A stretch of DNA of 64,000 bases from Mesonia ostreae (GCF_031845265.1 NZ_JAVRBG010000005.1:124001-188000); one strand, 5' to 3'; counted from the stretch's first letter, positions 7,960 to 17,892 are shown. Numbers and translations: made by a program. The notes: generated by a model not told the origin, from the letters alone.

Positions 7960-10530
7960 TTATTCTTCCTCGTTGCTAGGTTCAATAGTTGTGCCATTTT
8001 CACTTGTAGGAGTATCTAAAGAACCATCTTCATTTTCTTGTAGATCTTCTACATTTTCTTCTTCATCGTCTTCATTGGCAACTTTGGCTACTGCTGCAAT
8101 AGAGTCATTACCTTTTAAATTAATTAAACGAACTCCTTGTGTTGCACGGCCCATCGTACGTAAACTTGATACGGCTATTCTAATAGCAATACCAGATTTA
8201 TTGATAATCATTAAATCATCTATATCTGTTACGCTTCTAATGGTTACTAATTCGCCAGTTTTCTCTGTAATAGATATGGTTTTCACCCCTTTTCCACCAC
8301 GGTTGGTAATTCTGTAGATTTCTTCTCCAGTTTCAGGATCATCAATAAAGGTACGTTTACCATATCCGTTTTCAGAAACAACCAATACGGTTTCTTCTTT
8401 AGGATCTTCTACGGCAATCATTCCTACTACTTCATCTTTATCGTGCGCCAATCTAATTCCTCTTACTCCAGAAGCATTTCTACCCATTGGTCTTGTTTTG
8501 CTTTCTTCAAAACGAATACATTTTCCGCTTTTAAGCGCTAACATTACTTGGCTATCGCCTGTAGTAAGTTTTGCTGAAAGTAACTCATCTCCATCTTTAA
8601 TGGTAATAGCATTAATCCCATTGGTTCTTGGTCTAGAATACTGCTCTAAAGAAGTTTTCTTCACCTGACCTTTTTTGGTTGCCATGATCACATAATAACT
8701 ATTGATGTATTCCTCATTCTTCAAGTCTTGCGTACATATAAAAGCATTCACTCGATCTTCAGGATCAATATTAATTAAGTTTTGAATAGCTCTTCCCTTA
8801 GATGTTTTACTCCCTTCTGGGATTTCATACACTCGCATCCAGAAACATTTTCCGTTTTGGGTAAAGAAAATCATGTATTGGTGGTTGGTACCTACAAATA
8901 GATACTCTAAGAAATCTTCATTTCTTGTAGTCGATCCTTTAGAACCAACTCCTCCTCTATTTTGTTTTTTATATTCAGAAAGGGGAGTCCTTTTAATATA
9001 ACCCGCGTGAGAAATAGAAATTACTACTTGCTCATCAGGAATCATATCTTCCATACTTAAATCTCCTCCCGCGTAATTAATTTCTGAACGTCTTTCATCA
9101 CCGTACTTATCTCTTATCTCTAAAAGTTCTTCTTTGATGATGGTCATTCTTCGTTCTTTACTCGCAAGAATATCTTTTAAGTCTTGAATGGTAATCATTA
9201 ACTCTTCATGCTCTGTACGTAGCTTATCTTGTTCAAGACCTGTTAACTGTCTTAAACGCATTTCTACGATGGCTTTTGCCTGAATTTCGCTTAACTCGAA
9301 CCGCTCAATTAATTTATTACGCGCTTCTTCTGTATTGCTAGAAGAACGAATCAAGGCAATCACTTCGTCAATATTATCTGAAGCTATGATTAAACCTTCT
9401 AGTATATGCGCTCTATCTTCAGCTTTCTTTAATTCAAATTCGGTTCTTCTTACTACAACTTCGTGGCGGTGTTCCACAAAATATTGAATCATATCCTTTA
9501 GATTCAACATTTGAGGTCTTCCTTTTACCAAAGCAATGTTATTCACACTAAAAGAAGATTGTAATGCGGTGTGCTTAAATAAGGTATTTAGAACTATATT
9601 AGGAACAGCATCTCTTTTTAAGATATATACGATACGCATTCCGTTTCTATCAGACTCATCTCTGATTAAGGAAATACCTTCAATTTTCTTATCGTTAACT
9701 AAGTCGGCGGTTTTCTTAATCATATCCGCCTTATTGACTTGATATGGAATTTCAGTCACCACAATACACTCTCTACCTTTCACTTCTTCGTGAGTAGCTT
9801 TGGCTCTCATCACCACTCTACCTCTACCGGTTTTAAAAGCTTCGCGAACACCTTCATATCCATAAATAACTCCTCCCGTAGGGAAATCTGGTGCTTTTAT
9901 GTATTCTATAAGCTGATCAATTTCAATGTCACGATCATCGATATAAGCAATGATACCATCAACTACTTCCGTTAAGTTATGAGGAGGCATATTGGTTGCC
10001 ATCCCAACAGCAATACCACTAGCTCCATTCACCAAAAGGTTAGGAACACGCGTTGGTAAAACAGTAGGTTCTTTTAACGTATCATCAAAGTTAAGAGAAT
10101 GATCTACCGTATCTTTATCGATATCGGCTAGCATATCTTCACTTATCTTACGCATCCTAGCCTCGGTATATCGCATAGCTGCAGGGCTATCGCCATCTAC
10201 AGAACCAAAGTTACCTTGTCCATCAACCAACATATAACGAAGACTCCATTCTTGAGCCATTCTTACCATGGCATCATATACAGAGGTATCTCCGTGTGGG
10301 TGATACTTACCAAGTACCTCTCCAACTATTCTTGCTGATTTTTTATGTGCTCTGTTGGAAAATACACCTAATTCGTACATTCCAAATAATACTCTACGGT
10401 GAACTGGTTTTAAACCGTCACGAACGTCTGGCAGTGCACGTGACACAATGACTGACATTGAATAATCAATGTAAGCCGATTTCATTTCATCTTCAATGTT
10501 GATAGGAATTAACTTCTCTCCTTCAGCCAT
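7960..10530 (-). CDS. gyrA: DNA gyrase subunit A
   Basis: An 856-residue type II topoisomerase A subunit that breaks and rejoins DNA during ATP-driven negative supercoiling with GyrB. The active-site Tyr121 lies in AMRYTEARM. The quinolone-resistance region reads HPHGDTSVYDA, with Thr82 and Asp86 at the places of E. coli Ser83 and Asp87. A GyrA-box-like NRGGKG in the C-terminal pinwheel (~750) argues for gyrase rather than ParC. The acidic tail (~810-856, rich in Glu/Asp) resembles the regulatory tails of other GyrA proteins. Divergent from clpC across a 243-base region. Confidence 0.97.
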   Translation of the reverse strand: MAEGEKLIPINIEDEMKSAYIDYSMSVIVSRALPDVRDGLKPVHRRVLFGMYELGVFSNRAHKKSARIVGEVLGKYHPHGDTSVYDAMVRMAQEWSLRYMLVDGQGNFGSVDGDSPAAMRYTEARMRKISEDMLADIDKDTVDHSLNFDDTLKEPTVLPTRVPNLLVNGASGIAVGMATNMPPHNLTEVVDGIIAYIDDRDIEIDQLIEYIKAPDFPTGGVIYGYEGVREAFKTGRGRVVMRAKATHEEVKGRECIVVTEIPYQVNKADMIKKTADLVNDKKIEGISLIRDESDRNGMRIVYILKRDAVPNIVLNTLFKHTALQSSFSVNNIALVKGRPQMLNLKDMIQYFVEHRHEVVVRRTEFELKKAEDRAHILEGLIIASDNIDEVIALIRSSSNTEEARNKLIERFELSEIQAKAIVEMRLRQLTGLEQDKLRTEHEELMITIQDLKDILASKERRMTIIKEELLEIRDKYGDERRSEINYAGGDLSMEDMIPDEQVVISISHAGYIKRTPLSEYKKQNRGGVGSKGSTTRNEDFLEYLFVGTNHQYMIFFTQNGKCFWMRVYEIPEGSKTSKGRAIQNLINIDPEDRVNAFICTQDLKNEEYINSYYVIMATKKGQVKKTSLEQYSRPRTNGINAITIKDGDELLSAKLTTGDSQVMLALKSGKCIRFEESKTRPMGRNASGVRGIRLAHDKDEVVGMIAVEDPKEETVLVVSENGYGKRTFIDDPETGEEIYRITNRGGKGVKTISITEKTGELVTIRSVTDIDDLMIINKSGIAIRIAVSSLRTMGRATQGVRLINLKGNDSIAAVAKVANEDDEEENVEDLQENEDGSLDTPTSENGTTIEPSNEEE

Positions 10531-10689
10531 AAAATTTTATTTAGTTAATAATCTTTATTCTAACGTGGCAATTTAATCATTTTCCCTATTATATAAAGCG
10601 TTTATAGAAGATTTTCCACCTATTTTATTAACAAATATTTATTCCTTGTTGGTTATAATTAAATGTTACTATGCTTTGATTTTACACTA

Positions 10690-10697
10690 TATTTTTG
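10690..10697 (+). promoter_or_regulatory. Candidate -7 box for clpC
   Basis: TATTTTTG matches the Bacteroidota TAnnTTTG consensus. No well-spaced TTTG/TTG -33 box is seen. It would give a leader of about 70 bases before the clpC ATG. The same 243-base region must also hold the gyrA promoter, for which I found no convincing box. Confidence 0.4.
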
Positions 10698-10773
10698 TCT
10701 ATTAGCGTAGTTACCTTTAATGAGGTACGGTTTTTGAATTTATGTGTTAAAATTAATTAGAGGAGATAAGAAC

Positions 10774-13338
10774 ATGGACGATAATTTTTCACCCAGAGTA
10801 AAAGATGTTATAACATATAGTAAGGAAGAGGCTTTACGCTTAGGCCACGATTTTATTGGGACAGAGCATTTGGTTTTAGGTTTGCTGCGTGATGGTAATG
10901 GAAAGGCTATTGATATATTAGAATCTTTAAATGTAGATTTAGATCATTTAAGACGAAAAGTAGAGATTTTAAGTCCGCTTAATGCGGATAGCGCTACGCT
11001 TTCTAACGAAAAGAAGAACCTTCATTTAACAAGACAGGCAGAAAGGGCCCTAAAAACTACGTTTTTGGAAGCAAAGCTTTTTCAAAGTTCGTCAATTAAT
11101 ACAGCACATTTATTATTATGTATTTTAAGAAATGAAAATGATCCTACTACCAAGCTTATAAATAAGCTTAAGGTGGATTATGATAACGTTAAAGACGAGT
11201 TTAAATCTATGATCACACAAGATAACGATTATATAGAAGGCCCTACTTCAGAATCTTTTTCAGATGATAGTCCTGCTGCTGATGATAATCCGAAGAATAA
11301 TCCATTTGGATCAAATAGCCCTAAAACAGGAAAAGTGAATAAAAAGTCTAAGACTCCTGTGTTAGATAACTTTGGAAGAGATCTTACGGAAATGGCAGAT
11401 GATGGCAAACTAGATCCTGTAGTTGGTCGAGAAAAAGAAATTGAGCGCGTTTCTCAAATCTTGAGTAGGAGAAAGAAAAATAATCCACTCCTTATTGGAG
11501 AACCAGGAGTTGGTAAAAGTGCCATTGCAGAAGGTCTAGCCTTGCGAATTGTACAACGAAAAGTTTCACGTATTTTATTTGATAAACGCGTGGTTACTTT
11601 AGATTTAGCGAGCATCGTTGCGGGCACAAAATATAGAGGACAGTTTGAAGAGCGTATGAAAGCCGTGATGAACGAGCTCGAAAAAAACGATGACATCATT
11701 TTATTTATTGATGAAATTCATACTATTGTAGGTGCTGGGGGTGCCACTGGAAGTTTAGATGCAAGTAATATGTTTAAACCTGCTCTAGCGAGAGGGGAAT
11801 TACAATGTATTGGTGCAACTACTTTAGATGAGTATAGACAACATATCGAAAAAGATGGTGCTTTAGAGAGAAGGTTTCAAAAGGTAATTATTGAGCCAAC
11901 ATCGGTAGAGGAAACCATAGAAATTCTGGACAATATTAAATCTAAATACGAGTCTCACCACAATGTAAATTATACAGATGAAGCTATACAAGCTTGTGTA
12001 AAACTAACGAATAGGTATATGACAGATCGTTTTTTACCAGACAAAGCGATTGATGCCTTAGATGAAGCTGGTTCTCGTGTACATATTACCAATATTGAAG
12101 TGCCTAAAAAGATTTTGGATCTAGAGCGACAGCTGGATGAAGTTAGAGAGACGAAAAATACGGTAGTCAAAAAGCAAAAATATGAAGAAGCTGCCAAATT
12201 AAGGGACGACGAAAAAAAGATAGAAAAAGAGTTAGAAATCGCTCAAGAACGTTGGGAAGAGGAATCTAAACAACATAAAGAGACCGTAACCGATGAACAC
12301 GTAGCTGATGTGATTTCTATGATGACCGGGATTCCTGTGAATAGAATTGCACAGACTGAAAGCAATAAATTGGCTGAGTTGCCCAACCTGATTAAGGGGA
12401 AGGTAATTGGTCAAGATGAAGCGGTTAATAAAGTGGTAAAAGCGATTCAGCGAAATAGAGCTGGTTTAAAAGATCCCAACAAACCCATTGGATCGTTTAT
12501 ATTTTTAGGTCAAACAGGTGTTGGTAAAACACAATTGGCAAAGGTTTTAGCGAAAGAATTATTCGACAATGAAGACACGCTTATCAGGATTGATATGAGT
12601 GAATATATGGAGAAATTTGCCGTTTCTAGATTAATTGGTGCACCTCCAGGATACGTTGGGTATGAAGAAGGCGGACAGTTAACCGAGAAAGTAAGACGTA
12701 AGCCTTATGCAGTGATATTATTGGATGAAGTGGAAAAAGCCCACCCAGATGTATTTAATATGATGCTGCAGGTGTTGGATGATGGATACTTAACGGATAG
12801 CTTAGGTCGAAAAATTGACTTTAGAAATACCATTATCATTATGACTTCCAATATTGGAGCTCGTAAATTAAAGGATTTTGGTCAAGGTGTTGGATTCGGA
12901 ACTCAGGCGCAAAAAAGTCAAACCGACGAAAATACGAGAGGAATTATCGAAAATGCGTTAAAGAAAGCCTTTGCTCCAGAGTTTTTGAACAGAATTGATG
13001 ATGTAGTTATTTTTAACTCTCTAGAAAGAGAACACATTCACAAAATTATCGATATTGAGTTGGCTAAGTTATTCCATAGAATCGAAGATTTAGGATATAA
13101 TCTAGAACTTTCTGATGCTGCAAAAGATTTTATTGCTGAAAAAGGATTCGATAAACAATATGGAGCGAGACCTTTAAATAGAGCCATTCAAAAATATGTA
13201 GAAGATGCCTTAGCGGAAGAAATTATCACTTCCAAAATGGCAGAAGGAGATAAAGTAAAAATGGATCTCAACAAAGAGAAAACAGAATTGGTCATCGAAA
13301 TCAAGAAAGCCAAAAAGAAAAAAGAAGAATCAGAGTAA
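10774..13338 (+). CDS. clpC: ATP-dependent Clp protease ATP-binding subunit ClpC
   Basis: A Hsp100 AAA+ unfoldase that feeds substrates to ClpP. The order is Clp N-domain (~1-150), linker, first AAA module with Walker A GEPGVGKS, a UVR-type coiled middle region (KQKYEEAAKLRDDEKKIEKE), second AAA module with Walker A GQTGVGKT, and a ClpP-docking VGF loop (GQGVGFGT). The short UVR middle domain marks ClpC rather than ClpA or ClpB. An open frame extends 30 bases upstream to a GTG. The ATG at 10774 is preferred because it is preceded at 8 bases by AGGAG, and family members begin at MDDNFSPRV. Acidic/Lys-rich C-terminal tail. ClpP is not in the window. Confidence 0.95.
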   Translation: MDDNFSPRVKDVITYSKEEALRLGHDFIGTEHLVLGLLRDGNGKAIDILESLNVDLDHLRRKVEILSPLNADSATLSNEKKNLHLTRQAERALKTTFLEAKLFQSSSINTAHLLLCILRNENDPTTKLINKLKVDYDNVKDEFKSMITQDNDYIEGPTSESFSDDSPAADDNPKNNPFGSNSPKTGKVNKKSKTPVLDNFGRDLTEMADDGKLDPVVGREKEIERVSQILSRRKKNNPLLIGEPGVGKSAIAEGLALRIVQRKVSRILFDKRVVTLDLASIVAGTKYRGQFEERMKAVMNELEKNDDIILFIDEIHTIVGAGGATGSLDASNMFKPALARGELQCIGATTLDEYRQHIEKDGALERRFQKVIIEPTSVEETIEILDNIKSKYESHHNVNYTDEAIQACVKLTNRYMTDRFLPDKAIDALDEAGSRVHITNIEVPKKILDLERQLDEVRETKNTVVKKQKYEEAAKLRDDEKKIEKELEIAQERWEEESKQHKETVTDEHVADVISMMTGIPVNRIAQTESNKLAELPNLIKGKVIGQDEAVNKVVKAIQRNRAGLKDPNKPIGSFIFLGQTGVGKTQLAKVLAKELFDNEDTLIRIDMSEYMEKFAVSRLIGAPPGYVGYEEGGQLTEKVRRKPYAVILLDEVEKAHPDVFNMMLQVLDDGYLTDSLGRKIDFRNTIIIMTSNIGARKLKDFGQGVGFGTQAQKSQTDENTRGIIENALKKAFAPEFLNRIDDVVIFNSLEREHIHKIIDIELAKLFHRIEDLGYNLELSDAAKDFIAEKGFDKQYGARPLNRAIQKYVEDALAEEIITSKMAEGDKVKMDLNKEKTELVIEIKKAKKKKEESE

Positions 13339-13353
13339 ATAATCGTTGAATGC

Positions 13354-13394
13354 AAAAAAAAGCCTCACATCTTAATGGATGTGAGGCTTTTTTA
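13354..13394 (+). terminator. Rho-independent terminator after clpC
   Basis: GCCTCACATC (13362-13371) pairs with GATGTGAGGC (13378-13387), a 10-bp stem with a 6-base loop, followed by a T-run and preceded by an A-run. It starts ~16 bases after the clpC stop. Confidence 0.88.
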
Positions 13395-13532
13395 TTAGAT
13401 ATAAGGATGAAATTATTCTAGAAAAGTCCTACTTAAAATGTTTTTTTTCAGAAGAACTATGCTAGGTGCAATAGGATAAGGAAAGGTTTGCTATAAATAT
13501 ACGCATCACATCCACCCCTTTTTCAGAAGTTG

Positions 13533-13565
13533 AAAGCTCCCCTCCTTTTTTAAGGGGGGGGCTTT
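13533..13565. other. GC-rich hairpin downstream of hutH
   Basis: AAAGCTCCCCTCC and the G8 run ending GGGGCTTT form an imperfect stem around a T/A-rich loop. It lies 29 bases beyond the hutH stop and may end hutH transcription, but no U-run follows it on the hutH strand. It could equally be a dispersed repeat. Confidence 0.35.
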
Positions 13566-13593
13566 AAAATTATTGTGAGTTATAAAAAATACC

Positions 13594-15108
13594 TTAATTG
13601 CAAAACATCAAATCTTTATCAATATTAAATTGATGTAGAAAACACTTGGCGTTGGCTATTTCTGTAGCCATCACTTTATCTTGTTTTACAATGGGCACTT
13701 CTTCTCTAAATCCGCTTACCAATTGCTCTATAAAAGAAGATGACTTTAAAGGTTCCCTGTAATACAAAGCTTGAGAAGCATTAAACAATTCTATAGCCAA
13801 AACCGTTTTTAAGTTCTCCACCACTTTTATAAGTTTTGTAGCAGAATTAGCTCCCATACTTACGTGATCTTCTTGTCCGTTAGAAGAAACAATAGAATCT
13901 ATACTTGCCGGGGTACAGTATTGTTTATTCTGACTTACGATACTAGCCGCAGTATATTGCGGAATCATAAATCCATTATTTAATCCTGGATCATCTACTA
14001 AAAACATAGGCAGCCCTCGTAATCCCGAAACCAGCTGATAAATTCTTCTTTCAGAGATATTCCCTAATTCCGCGACAGCGATCGCCAAATAATCCATTGC
14101 TAAAGCAAGAGGCTGACCGTGAAAGTTTCCGCCAGAGATAATTTTATCTTGTTCTACAAACAGATTAGGATTATCGGTAACGCTATTAATTTCAGTTTTT
14201 ACCGTTTGGTGCACAAAACGAATGGTATCTTTGGAAGCTCCGTGAACTTGTGGAATACATCGAAATGAATAAGGATCTTGAACGCTTTCCTTCGTTTTGT
14301 GAGCAATTTCACTTCCTTCTAAAAAACTTAAGATCCGCTCAGCTGTTTTTACTTGTCCGCGGTGAGGTCTAACCTCGTGAACCAGTGGATCAAATGGGGA
14401 TAAATTGCAATCAAAACCTTCTACAGAAACCGCGCTAATCGCATCGGCTAAATAAGATAATTTATAGGTTTCAATTAAAGAAAATACAGCGTGAGCACTC
14501 ATAAATTGAGTTCCGTTAAGCAAAGCCAAGCCTTCTTTAGATTTTAATTCTAAAGCTTTCCAACTATTAGATTTTAATACTTTTTCTGAAGGCTGCACTT
14601 TTCCTTTATAAGTCACTTCTCCCTTACCTAAAAGCGGTAAAGACATATGTGCCAAAGGCGATAAGTCTCCCGAAGCTCCTAAGGAACCTTGTTCATAAAT
14701 TACAGGGATAATATCCTTATTAAAAAACTCGATGAGACGCTCTACCGTTTCTAAAGCGATGCCTGAATGACCGTAACTTAACGACTGTATCTTAAGCAAC
14801 ATCATGATTTTCACAATTTGATCATTTACACGATCTCCAGTTCCACAGGCGTGAGAAATTACTAAATTTTCTTGCAGCTGAACTAACTTATCCTTAGAAA
14901 TTTTTACATTACACAAAGAACCAAATCCAGTATTAATTCCGTAGAAAGGCTCTACAGAATTATCAATTTTTTCATCTAAATATTTCCTAGATTTTTGAAT
15001 GTCTAATTTAGCTTCGTCGCTAAGTTCTAATTGAATATTTTCATCAATTATTTTTTGAATATGGTGGATATCTAAAATATCTCTACTTATATAATGTATT
15101 TCTTTCAT
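13594..15108 (-). CDS. hutH: Histidine ammonia-lyase
   Basis: A 504-residue aromatic amino acid lyase that deaminates L-histidine to urocanate. Ala145-Ser146-Gly147 in GSLGASGDLS is the tripeptide that cyclises to the MIO cofactor. The substrate-selectivity pair in NLVISHACG is Ser85-His86, as in histidine lyases. Other conserved blocks (YGINTGFG, NGTQFMSA, GGNFHGQPLA) are intact. hutU, hutI and hutG are not adjacent, so the gene is either an isolated Hut gene or serves another pathway. A tyrosine-lyase role cannot be excluded by sequence alone, since flexirubin-producing flavobacteria use a related lyase. It ends toward a hairpin at 13533. Confidence 0.85.
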   Translation of the reverse strand: MKEIHYISRDILDIHHIQKIIDENIQLELSDEAKLDIQKSRKYLDEKIDNSVEPFYGINTGFGSLCNVKISKDKLVQLQENLVISHACGTGDRVNDQIVKIMMLLKIQSLSYGHSGIALETVERLIEFFNKDIIPVIYEQGSLGASGDLSPLAHMSLPLLGKGEVTYKGKVQPSEKVLKSNSWKALELKSKEGLALLNGTQFMSAHAVFSLIETYKLSYLADAISAVSVEGFDCNLSPFDPLVHEVRPHRGQVKTAERILSFLEGSEIAHKTKESVQDPYSFRCIPQVHGASKDTIRFVHQTVKTEINSVTDNPNLFVEQDKIISGGNFHGQPLALAMDYLAIAVAELGNISERRIYQLVSGLRGLPMFLVDDPGLNNGFMIPQYTAASIVSQNKQYCTPASIDSIVSSNGQEDHVSMGANSATKLIKVVENLKTVLAIELFNASQALYYREPLKSSSFIEQLVSGFREEVPIVKQDKVMATEIANAKCFLHQFNIDKDLMFCN

Positions 15109-15145
15109 TCTGAATTTTAATAAATAGGTTAGTCAGTTCTCAAAA

Positions 15146-16672
15146 TTAAGCTTTTGTTTCAGGTTTTTCAAATAAACTCCTAATGGCTTTACCTAAATAG
15201 GCCGTAATATCACTAGCGATTAAGGCATCTGGCACAGTATCGACCACAACCAAATCTCCAGCTTTGCCGTGTATAAAAACACCAAAGACAGCTGCAATCG
15301 CAGGATCATACCCTTGCGCTAGTAAACCTGCAATTACTCCAGAAAGTACATCTCCGCTGCCAGCAGTTGCCATCCCGGGATTTCCATTAGTGTTGATATA
15401 CATATTGTCACTGGAAACTGTCATCGTGTACGCTCCTTTAATGACCACAGTAACTTTATGTGCATCAGAAAATTTCTGAACTTTGTCTAATTTTTCAAAG
15501 TCGTTTTTCCAGCTTCCAATTAAGCGTTCTAATTCTTTGGGATGTGGTGTTAAAATAGATTTCTCCGGAATTAATTCCAACAACTCTGGATATTTACTCA
15601 ACATATTAAGTCCATCGGCATCAATAAGCATGGGAGTTTTTACTTGATTTAATAGGGTTGTTAAAAGTTCTATAGATTTTTCGTTGGTTCCTGCACCCAT
15701 TCCGAAAGCCACAATATCTTCATCTTCTAACTCCAATTTCATGTCTGACAAATGCATGTCGTGTGGCGCAACTTCTACCATTGCTTCTGGTACGCTAGTT
15801 TGCAAAATACCATAACCACATTGCGGTATTACTGCCGTTACTTTTCCTACGCCAATTCGCAACGCTGCTTTGCTCGATAACACCATACTTCCCATCATTC
15901 CGTAGCTTCCTCCAACCATATAGACATTCCCGTAATTTCCTTTATGGGTAAATTTGGACCTGGGTTGGTATAAGCTTGCGGCTTGCTCCTCTTCTATTAA
16001 TACTGCTTTCGCTGGATTTTCAGCAAGATATTGTCCGTCAATTCCTATATCTATAATTTGAACATTTCCGGCAAACGGAGCGGTTTCTGGAAGGAAAAAT
16101 GCCAGTTTCGGAGCTTGAAATGTAAGGGTATAATTCGCCTTTACAATTGGTTGATCTGCAATAATATCATCTGCTAACATTCCTGAAGGCATATCTATCG
16201 CTACTTTAAAAGCTTCAGATTCGTTGATGCGAACAATCAATTTTTGCACCCAATCTACTAAAGGTCGGTTGAGTCCAATTCCAAAAATGGCATCAATTAC
16301 AAAATCACTAGAATTTATTTCAGGAAAATCATCTTCAGATTTTAATAATACAGGCCAATTTTTAGTGTCTTCTTTTAGGGTTCTGTAGTTTTCTAGAAAA
16401 CCTTCAGATCTTTTGTCGCTATAATTCACCACGTAGACATCTACGTGATAGCCTTCTCGCACTAACTTTCTAGCCACTACAAGTCCGTCACCGCCATTGT
16501 TTCCTATTCCGCAGAAAACTTTAATTTTTATTTTGGCGCCATTAAGTCTATTATTAATTTCCTCAAAAATGCGTGAAGAAGCCCTTTCCATAAGCTCTAA
16601 GGAGGTTATTTTTTGCTTTTCTTGGGTAATTTTATCGGCTTCGTGAAGTTGTTGAGCGCTAAATATTTTCAT
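15146..16672 (-). CDS. nnr: Bifunctional NAD(P)H-hydrate epimerase / ADP-dependent NAD(P)H-hydrate dehydratase
   Basis: A two-domain metabolite-repair enzyme. The N-terminal YjeF_N domain (~1-210) interconverts the epimers of hydrated NAD(P)H and shows the GNNGGDGLVVAR loop. The C-terminal ribokinase-like domain (~225-505) removes water using ADP; its GMATAGSGDVLSG block carries the catalytic Asp. The frame opens 27 bases further upstream (MLSLCKTEL). I chose the ATG at 16672 because family members start with MKIFSAxQ and the upstream stretch overlaps the divergent gcvT promoter region. It lies 37 bases upstream of hutH on the same strand. Confidence 0.93.
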   Translation of the reverse strand: MKIFSAQQLHEADKITQEKQKITSLELMERASSRIFEEINNRLNGAKIKIKVFCGIGNNGGDGLVVARKLVREGYHVDVYVVNYSDKRSEGFLENYRTLKEDTKNWPVLLKSEDDFPEINSSDFVIDAIFGIGLNRPLVDWVQKLIVRINESEAFKVAIDMPSGMLADDIIADQPIVKANYTLTFQAPKLAFFLPETAPFAGNVQIIDIGIDGQYLAENPAKAVLIEEEQAASLYQPRSKFTHKGNYGNVYMVGGSYGMMGSMVLSSKAALRIGVGKVTAVIPQCGYGILQTSVPEAMVEVAPHDMHLSDMKLELEDEDIVAFGMGAGTNEKSIELLTTLLNQVKTPMLIDADGLNMLSKYPELLELIPEKSILTPHPKELERLIGSWKNDFEKLDKVQKFSDAHKVTVVIKGAYTMTVSSDNMYINTNGNPGMATAGSGDVLSGVIAGLLAQGYDPAIAAVFGVFIHGKAGDLVVVDTVPDALIASDITAYLGKAIRSLFEKPETKA

Positions 16673-16738
16673 GAGTTCGGTTTTACACAAAGATAACAAT
16701 CTTTAAAAACTAGCTTGGAATAAACTATAATTTGATTG

Positions 16739-16769
16739 TTGGTAAAACACCTACAATACTTTACCTTTG
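16739..16769 (+). promoter_or_regulatory. Bacteroidota promoter of gcvT
   Basis: TTG at 16739-16741, a 20-base spacer, then TACCTTTG at 16762-16769, an exact TAnnTTTG -7 box. It lies 17 bases before the chosen gcvT ATG at 16787, so an upstream in-frame start (16736) would sit inside the promoter. That supports the downstream ATG. Confidence 0.75.
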
Positions 16770-16786
16770 CACAAAATTTTTATACG

Positions 16787-17869
16787 ATGAAGACAACACA
16801 ACTTACACATATACATGAAGCCTTAGGAGCCAAAATGGTTCCGTATGCAGGTTATAATATGCCTGTTTCTTATGAAGGCGTAAATGCCGAGCATGAAACC
16901 GTTCGTAAGGGAGTGGGTATTTTTGATGTTTCTCATATGGGAGAATTTTTGGTATCTGGACCTAAAGCATTAGAGTTAATTCAGAAAATAACGACCAACG
17001 ATGCTTCTAAATTAAAAGATGGAAAAGCGCAATATACCTGTATGCCTAATCTTACAGGAGGAGTTGTAGATGATTTGATCATTTACAGAATGAACGAGGA
17101 GAAATACCTTTTGGTAGTGAATGCTTCTAATATTGATAAGGATTGGAATTGGATTGCCGAAAATAATACCATGGATGCCGATGTAAAGGATCTTTCTGAT
17201 GAATATTGTTTGCTTGCTATTCAAGGGCCTAAAGCGATTGAAGCCATGCAGCCTTTGTCTTCTACGGATTTGTCTGCCATTAAATTTTATAATTTTGAAG
17301 TCACAGATTTTGCAGGAGAAGATCAAATTATCATTTCTGCAACGGGCTATACAGGAAGTGGCGGATTCGAAATTTACTGTAAAAATCATAATGCAGAAGC
17401 AATTTGGAATGCTGTTTTAAAAGCAGGAGAAGAATACGGAATTAAGCCTATTGGTCTTGCTGCAAGAGATACTTTAAGATTAGAGATGGGATTTTGTCTT
17501 TACGGAAACGATATCGACGAGACTACCTCTCCTATTGAAGCTGGGTTAGGATGGATTACCAAGTTCACTAAAGATTTTGTCAATTCAGAAAACCTAAAGA
17601 AAGAAAAAGAAGAAGGTCCTAAAAGAAGGTTGATTGCTTTTGAAATGTTAGAAAGAGGAATTCCTAGAAAAGATTACCCAATTTTAGATGAAAACGGAAA
17701 TGAAATAGGACACGTTACTTCGGGTACACAATCTCCTTCTACAGGAAAAGCAATAGGAATGGGCTACGTAAAAACCGAATTTAAAGCGGTAGATACGCCT
17801 ATTCAAATCCAGATTAGAAAGAAAACCATTCCGGCAGTTATTGTAAAACCACCTTTTTATAAAGCGTAA
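16787..17869 (+). CDS. gcvT: Glycine cleavage system aminomethyltransferase (T-protein)
   Basis: T-protein of the glycine cleavage system: it transfers the methylene group from the aminomethyl-lipoyl H-protein to tetrahydrofolate, releasing ammonia. At ~360 residues it has family length. Visible blocks are GVFDVSHMGEF, the folate-binding ATGYTGSGGFEIY, and ARDTLRLEMGFCLYGNDID, whose Asp is catalytic, followed by the C-terminal barrel. The start at MKTTQLTHIHEALGAKM is set by the promoter just upstream. GcvP and GcvH are not adjacent, which is usual in Bacteroidota. A hairpin terminator follows. Confidence 0.95.
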   Translation: MKTTQLTHIHEALGAKMVPYAGYNMPVSYEGVNAEHETVRKGVGIFDVSHMGEFLVSGPKALELIQKITTNDASKLKDGKAQYTCMPNLTGGVVDDLIIYRMNEEKYLLVVNASNIDKDWNWIAENNTMDADVKDLSDEYCLLAIQGPKAIEAMQPLSSTDLSAIKFYNFEVTDFAGEDQIIISATGYTGSGGFEIYCKNHNAEAIWNAVLKAGEEYGIKPIGLAARDTLRLEMGFCLYGNDIDETTSPIEAGLGWITKFTKDFVNSENLKKEKEEGPKRRLIAFEMLERGIPRKDYPILDENGNEIGHVTSGTQSPSTGKAIGMGYVKTEFKAVDTPIQIQIRKKTIPAVIVKPPFYKA

Positions 17870-17892
17870 TTTTCCATTTTAATCTATATAAG

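Noticed and set aside
10744..10773. GTG start ten codons upstream for ClpC
   Set aside because: Family members begin at MDDNFSPRV, and an AGGAG motif is placed correctly for the ATG at 10774.
13533..13565. G8/C-run hairpin as a CRISPR repeat or G-quadruplex
   Set aside because: Single copy without spacers, and only one G-run on the strand, so neither structure is supported.
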